Shown piece after piece: positions 59,899 to 64,000 of a stretch of DNA of 64,000 nucleotides. Location of the stretch: assembly GCF_006517235.1 (NCBI RefSeq), contig NZ_CP041188.1, positions 372,001 through 436,000 on the forward strand, in the 5' to 3' direction. A program made the position numbers and the translations under genes. The first letter of the stretch is position 1. The number at the start of each line of letters is the position of its first letter. The DNA is from Pseudarthrobacter sp. NIBRBAC000502772. Lineage in GTDB: Bacteria > Actinomycetota > Actinomycetes > Actinomycetales > Micrococcaceae. The notes under the pieces are model-generated. The model searched no databases and was not told the DNA's origin. It was given only the letters and a program-made list of their open reading frames with translations.

Positions 59899-61259
59899 GT
59901 GTGCCTTGCAGTTGGGGTGGACGGTTGTGGGGTTTCCGCGGGCTCGTCGGCCGGCCAGGTCAGGACGGCACACACGCGCCAGCCGCGGCCGCGCCGCCCG
60001 GCCACGACGGTGCCGGCGTAGATACGCGCCCGTTCGGCCATCCCCGCCAGCCCCTGGCCGGAACCGGGCCCGACGCCGGAGCCTGGGAGTACTGGACCCG
60101 GCCCGCCGCCGTCGGAGGTGCCTGCGCCAGGGACTCCCGCGCCGTCGTCGAGCACTTCAATGGTGACCGAGGAGCCGGCCCGGATGATGCCCACGTCCAC
60201 GCGGCCCAGCGACCGGCCGTAGCGGAGCACATTGGTCAGTGACTCCTGCACAATCCTGTAGACCGTCAGCTGGAAGGCCGCGTCGTCGGGCAGCGCCGGG
60301 CCCGTGTGTGAGTAGTGCAGCGGCAGGCCCGCGGTCCGGAAGCCCTCCAGGAGCTTGGCCAGGCTGTCGCCGGAAGCGAGGGGCTGCCGTGGCGCCGTCC
60401 CGCCGGCGTCGTCCCGGAGTACGCCCAGGACACGCCGCATGTCCGCCAGCGCGGTCCGGCCGGTCCGCGACAGTTCACCAAGCACCTCGCTGGCGCGGTC
60501 GGGACTTTTCCGGACCACGACCGCGGCGCCATCGGAGAGGCTGACCATCACCGTCAGTGAGTGAGCCACGACGTCGTGCATTTCGCGGGCGATCCGGTTG
60601 CGTTCGTTAACGGACGCCAGGCTGGCCGTCCGCGCCGCCCACGCGGCGATCTCCTGCTCATGTTCCCGCCGCTGCCGCACCGAGATGCCGATCCCCGTGG
60701 CGATGACGTTGGACAGGGCGATGGTGGCGCCGGTGGCGATGCTGGTCAGGAGGTGGAAGTCGCCGGGATTGCCGCCGGCATCATGGACGAAGGAATTCTC
60801 CATGGGACCAACGGCGGCCAGCAGGTACAGCAGGGCCAGCGGCGCCGTGGCGGCGGCCATGGCCACCAGCGCAAACCGCCGCGTGTGAACCACGGCCACG
60901 GCGTACAGCGAGAACCACAGGCCCGCCGAAACATTGGAGCCCCACGGATGAAGGAGCGTGACGGCCACTTCCATCACCGCGACGAAGGCAGCCAACGCCA
61001 CGGGGTGGGAGCGCCGGAAGAACAGGGCCCCGGCGACCACGAAGAGGAGCGCCGCCGCCAGCCAGGCGCCGGACATGATCGCGTCCACCACGGTCGGCGC
61101 CACCAGAAGCGCATAGCTGAACACCACCACACCGTCCATCACCCGGGGATGCTGGTAAAGGTAGCGCCGGAGCAGGCCGCGGCGCTTGGCCGTGATCTCG
61201 GCAAGGGACGCGTCGGCCTGGCTGGCCGGCACGTCCCTCACGAGTGCCGCTTCATTCAT
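59895..61259 (-). CDS. NarL-type sensor histidine kinase
   Basis: This 454-residue kinase has five or six N-terminal membrane helices (about 40-190), a HisKA_3 dimerisation domain with His228 in [14 protein letters not shown], and a HATPase with DDGAGVPG and [16 protein letters not shown]. It phosphorylates the co-encoded response regulator. The sensing domain is essentially the membrane segments, as in DesK or LiaS-type envelope sensors. Start ATG 61259. The ABC exporter genes are just upstream. Confidence 0.92.
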   Translation of the reverse strand: MNEAALVRDVPASQADASLAEITAKRRGLLRRYLYQHPRVMDGVVVFSYALLVAPTVVDAIMSGAWLAAALLFVVAGALFFRRSHPVALAAFVAVMEVAVTLLHPWGSNVSAGLWFSLYAVAVVHTRRFALVAMAAATAPLALLYLLAAVGPMENSFVHDAGGNPGDFHLLTSIATGATIALSNVIATGIGISVRQRREHEQEIAAWAARTASLASVNERNRIAREMHDVVAHSLTVMVSLSDGAAVVVRKSPDRASEVLGELSRTGRTALADMRRVLGVLRDDAGGTAPRQPLASGDSLAKLLEGFRTAGLPLHYSHTGPALPDDAAFQLTVYRIVQESLTNVLRYGRSLGRVDVGIIRAGSSVTIEVLDDGAGVPGAGTSDGGGPGPVLPGSGVGPGSGQGLAGMAERARIYAGTVVAGRRGRGWRVCAVLTWPADEPAETPQPSTPTARHT

Positions 61260-61279
61260 GCTCTGAGCCTAGTGTCCGC

Positions 61280-62176
61280 CTAGACGTCGCGTTTCTTGAG
61301 CACAATCATGGCCGGAACCAGGAACAGCAGAACGTAGCCCAGGAAAATCAGGCCGCCATGCCAGGGATCGATGATGCCGTCGATGTGGCCAATGGAGAGG
61401 AACCGTCCGCCGGCATCGCTGGGGAGGTACTGGGGCACGTACTTCCAGAAGTCACCGGGGATGAAAGTCATAAAGCTCGCCGCAATGGACAGGACGAAGA
61501 ACAGGCCCACCAGCACGGTAATGCCGCCCGCGGAGTTGCGGAGCAGTGCGCCGAGCGACAGGCCGATCAGGGCCACCCCGGCAACGTAGAGGCCGCCCGT
61601 GAAGACGCTGTACAGCACGCCCTCCGTGGACCAGTCCAGATCCAAGCCCAGTCCCTGGAAGACCGGCATGGCAATCAGGAACGTGGCCACGGCGGCGATG
61701 GTGGTGATGACGTAGGAGATCACCGCGAGCAGGATCGCCTTGGCCACGAAGGCCGGTGTGCGGCGCGGGACGGCGTTCATGGTGGAACGGATCATTCCCG
61801 TGGCGTACTCGGAGGAGATAAACAGGACAGCCAGCGAGCCCAGCACCAGGATGCCGATCTGCAGGCCTGCATTGGGCAGGTTGTACAGGTCAAAACCTGA
61901 TCCTGGCGGGAAGGTCTGCGACATCATTTCCGGCGTCAGGGTCTGGCCCTGGTCCCGGGCCTGCCGGGCCATTTCGTCCAGGAAGGAGAACCGGATCAGG
62001 ACCGCGAGGGCCCCGACGCCGATAATCGCCACCAGGGTCAGGAGCAGCAGGATGCGGGTGGACATCAGGGAGAACAGCTTGATCCATTCGGACCGCAGCA
62101 CACCGGCGAACGTCACGCCCTTGGTACCAGCGGTGGAACGGACCCGGGAAGTTTGGGTTTCAGTCATGGTGGTCAT
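61280..62176 (-). CDS. ABC-2 type transporter permease
   Basis: This 298-residue permease has six membrane helices in the ABC-2 layout (SEWIKLFSLMSTRILLLLTLVAIIGVG... YATGMIRSTMNAVPRRTPAFVAKAILL). It pairs with the ATP-binding protein encoded 5 nt upstream. The HYATGMIRSTM-type stretch is common in bacitracin- or lantibiotic-exporter permeases. I start it at ATG 62174-62176; the open frame upstream is an accidental reading of the ATPase gene. Confidence 0.88.
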   Translation of the reverse strand: MTTMTETQTSRVRSTAGTKGVTFAGVLRSEWIKLFSLMSTRILLLLTLVAIIGVGALAVLIRFSFLDEMARQARDQGQTLTPEMMSQTFPPGSGFDLYNLPNAGLQIGILVLGSLAVLFISSEYATGMIRSTMNAVPRRTPAFVAKAILLAVISYVITTIAAVATFLIAMPVFQGLGLDLDWSTEGVLYSVFTGGLYVAGVALIGLSLGALLRNSAGGITVLVGLFFVLSIAASFMTFIPGDFWKYVPQYLPSDAGGRFLSIGHIDGIIDPWHGGLIFLGYVLLFLVPAMIVLKKRDV

Positions 62177-62181
62177 CGTCC

Positions 62182-63144
62182 TTACTTTCCTGCCGTTGCC
62201 GAGGCGGTTTCCGGGGCGAACTCGCCGGCGGGTCCACCGGTCAGGTGTGAGTGGTATTCCACTTCGTCCTTGGTGAGGTCGAAGTAGGCGTCTTCCAGAG
62301 ACGATTGCTGCGGGGTGAGTTCGTAGACGAGCACGCGGTTGTCCAGTGCCACTTGGGCGATCTGGCGTGCGTCCAGGCCTGTCACTTCCAGGGTTTCGGG
62401 CTGGCCCTGGTTCACGGTCACGCCATCGCCGGACAGCAGGGCGGACAGCTGGGTGGCGGCGGACGTGCGGACCAGGGTTTTGACCTGACGGGTGCCCGCA
62501 ATGATGTCCTGCACGGGGGCGTCCGCGATGATTTTGCCGCGGCCGATCACGATCAGGTGGTCTGCCGTCTGGGCCATTTCGCTCATGAGGTGTGAGGACA
62601 GGAAGACGGTTTTGCCCTGCCCGGCGAGGTAGCGGACCAGGTTGCGGACCCACAACACACCTTCCGGATCGAGGCCGTTGACCGGCTCGTCCAGGATCAG
62701 GGTCTGCGGGTCGCCAAGGAGCGCGTTGGCAATGCCCAGGCGCTGCCCCATGCCCAGCGAGAAGCCGCCTGCCTTCTTCCTGGCCACTGCCTCCAGGCCG
62801 GTCATTTCGATGACTTCATGCACCCGGGACGTGGGAATGTTGTGCGTCGCCGCCATGGCCCGCAGGTGGTTGTAGGCGCTGCGGCTGGTGTGGACGGCTT
62901 TGGCGTCCAGCAGCGCCCCCACCTGGTGCAGGGGGGCCTTGTGATCGGCGTAGTGCAGGCCGTTGACGGTGACCGTGCCCGACGTCGGCCGGTCCAGTCC
63001 CATGATCATGCGCATGGTGGTGGATTTGCCGGCACCGTTCGGGCCCAGGAAGCCCGTTACCTGTCCTGCTTTGACGGTGAAGCTGACGCCGTCAACCGCC
63101 GTTTTGCTGCCGTAGACCTTTGACAGGCCTGTTGCCTCAATCAT
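62182..63144 (-). CDS. ABC transporter ATP-binding protein
   Basis: This 320-residue ATPase has Walker A GFLGPNGAGKSTTMRMIMG, signature FSLGMGQRLGIANAL (modified LSGGQ), Walker B TLILDEPVNGLDPEG and a C-terminal regulatory region, as in DrrA/BcrA-like exporters. It would energise export with the permease encoded next. Start ATG 63142-63144; the upstream open frame has no similarity. Expected partner of the HK/RR pair in envelope-stress or antibiotic response. Confidence 0.92.
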   Translation of the reverse strand: MIEATGLSKVYGSKTAVDGVSFTVKAGQVTGFLGPNGAGKSTTMRMIMGLDRPTSGTVTVNGLHYADHKAPLHQVGALLDAKAVHTSRSAYNHLRAMAATHNIPTSRVHEVIEMTGLEAVARKKAGGFSLGMGQRLGIANALLGDPQTLILDEPVNGLDPEGVLWVRNLVRYLAGQGKTVFLSSHLMSEMAQTADHLIVIGRGKIIADAPVQDIIAGTRQVKTLVRTSAATQLSALLSGDGVTVNQGQPETLEVTGLDARQIAQVALDNRVLVYELTPQQSSLEDAYFDLTKDEVEYHSHLTGGPAGEFAPETASATAGK

Positions 63145-63313
63145 GGAAAGGTTCCTTAGAACAGCAGCCTGGTGGCTGCGGGATGCGGGGGAGTTTTCGT
63201 GTGTACGCTCCACGCTACCGACGGCTCGGCGGGATTTCGCCTGTCTCAGGGATGATTCAGGGTCGAATCAGGGTAGTCCGCACGGATGATCAGGGGCCCC
63301 TCGGGGGGCAGCC

Positions 63314-64000
63314 TTAGGTGCGGGGCGAGTAGTAGGTCAAGGCACGCGGTTCCACCCGGATCCGGACGCTGCGCACGCCCGCCAGCGCCTCGCCGTCGAC
63401 CGCCAGTGCCATGGGGGAGCCCTCCGACTCAATCCGGACCTCGGTAGCCTCCCGCAGATGGGTGATCCGGGACGTAGCCACCGTGCCGGTCAACACCGAC
63501 CACAGGAGCCGGAGCCGGGCAAAGGATTCGTCGGCGGTGATCATGCGGACATCCAGGACGCCATCGTCCAGCACGGGCCGCGACAGGGGCGCGTGGTCCC
63601 GGGGGTAGTAGCGCCCGCGTCCGATGTACGCGATCCAGAGTTTGTGCCGGACGCCGTCCACGGTCAGGGTGGTGGGTGTTCCCGCGGCGAAGGTCCGGAA
63701 CATTGCCACCACGCCGGCCAGCGGTTTGCCGAGGGCCGGCTGCAGCTGCTCCCTCCGCCGGACCAGGTTGGGGTACAGGCCGATGCTGGCCGTGTTCAGC
63801 ATGACCAGGTCAGCTGTTTCCGGGTTAACCGCCAGCCCGCGCTCCACGGTCACAATGCCGACGTCGGCCCGCGCGGCCTCACCGGCGGCCGCGGCTTCCA
63901 CAGCGTCCTTCAGGGTGGCAGTCCCTGTGTCCCGCGCGAAGTGGTTGAGCGTTCCGCCCGGGAGCACCAGCAGCGGCAGGGAATGTTCGACGGCGGCTGC
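63314..64000 (-). CDS. Diacylglycerol-kinase-family lipid kinase (partial, N-terminus beyond right edge)
   Basis: The visible ~228 residues begin inside a DagK/LCB5 catalytic domain: LLVLPGGTLNHFARDTGT is the glycine-rich GGTLNHFARD nucleotide-binding motif. It is followed by the family's second-domain segments (DLVMLNTASIGLYPNLVRRREQLQPALGK, GRGRYYPRDHAPLSRPVLDDGVLDV). Members phosphorylate diacylglycerol or related lipids in the membrane. The N-terminal part of the first domain is outside the window. Monocistronic, reading leftward. Confidence 0.9.
   Translation of the reverse strand, partial: AAAVEHSLPLLVLPGGTLNHFARDTGTATLKDAVEAAAAGEAARADVGIVTVERGLAVNPETADLVMLNTASIGLYPNLVRRREQLQPALGKPLAGVVAMFRTFAAGTPTTLTVDGVRHKLWIAYIGRGRYYPRDHAPLSRPVLDDGVLDVRMITADESFARLRLLWSVLTGTVATSRITHLREATEVRIESEGSPMALAVDGEALAGVRSVRIRVEPRALTYYSPRT

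Noticed and set aside
1..64000. tRNA, rRNA, insertion sequence or integrase genes
   Set aside because: No cloverleaf, ribosomal-RNA core, transposase or integrase motif was seen, so the islands' mechanism of arrival is not assigned.

Overview
The window is high-GC DNA from an actinobacterium. The dense operons, the GTG/TTG starts in GTGA/ATGA overlaps, the shikimate-to-beta-ketoadipate operon and the rpsF-ssb-rpsR-rplI / dnaB neighbourhood fit a soil Micrococcaceae genome (Arthrobacter, Pseudarthrobacter or a relative). That assignment is inferred from gene content and protein style; no search was run.

Region 1 (1-11765) is aromatic catabolism. A minus-strand operon reads aroE-like dehydrogenase, quiC-type dehydroshikimate dehydratase fusion, pcaH, pcaG, pcaB, pcaD, pcaC, pcaF, pcaI, pcaJ (the last cut by the left edge). 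An IclR regulator lies upstream and a divergent MHS-family transporter next to it. Together they would import shikimate or a related acid, oxidise and dehydrate it to protocatechuate, open the ring and yield succinyl-CoA and acetyl-CoA. The dehydrogenase has an apparent 1-nt frameshift near its 5' end. Region 2 (11836-30853) is mixed housekeeping: LigC-type ligase, a MoaD/BNR pair, a sortase with a likely substrate, a universal stress protein, a CsoR-CopZ-CopA copper operon with perfect palindromic operators, an orphan WXG100 protein, transporters, DoxX with a strong operator palindrome, an AztD-type zinc chaperone behind a Zur-like promoter, a double-hotdog thioesterase and dnaB.

Region 3 (30854-43724): the stretch before dnaB carries several DnaA-box-like 9-mers. 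Small genes follow, then a tightly coupled seven-gene envelope-polysaccharide-like island (34203-40785: HprK-like kinase, GT2, flippase, large membrane protein, two small membrane proteins, metallophosphoesterase). Next comes rplI-rpsR-ssb-rpsF, whose leader can fold to sequester its own Shine-Dalgarno sequence. The island lies between rplI and dnaB, which are neighbours in many actinobacteria.

Region 4 (43725-56840) is a second surface-polysaccharide/adhesin locus: a large LAL-type LuxR regulator, a DegT-family protein lacking the PLP lysine, a PglD/NeuD-like acyltransferase, and two copies of a two-glycosyltransferase operon (offset exactly 6119 bp) flanking a 1249-residue secreted protein. 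The C-terminal two thirds of that protein are two almost identical 1182-bp repeats. A bipartite ~70-bp promoter-like element recurs upstream of the island in region 3 and of both glycosyltransferase operons, suggesting one regulon. This is the strongest candidate here for an undescribed system.

Region 5 (56845-64000): M18 aminopeptidase, an exported intradiol-dioxygenase-like lipoprotein, a LuxR-type two-component system, an ABC exporter and the C-terminal part of a diacylglycerol-kinase-family protein cut by the right edge. No tRNA, rRNA, CRISPR array or insertion sequence was recognised.
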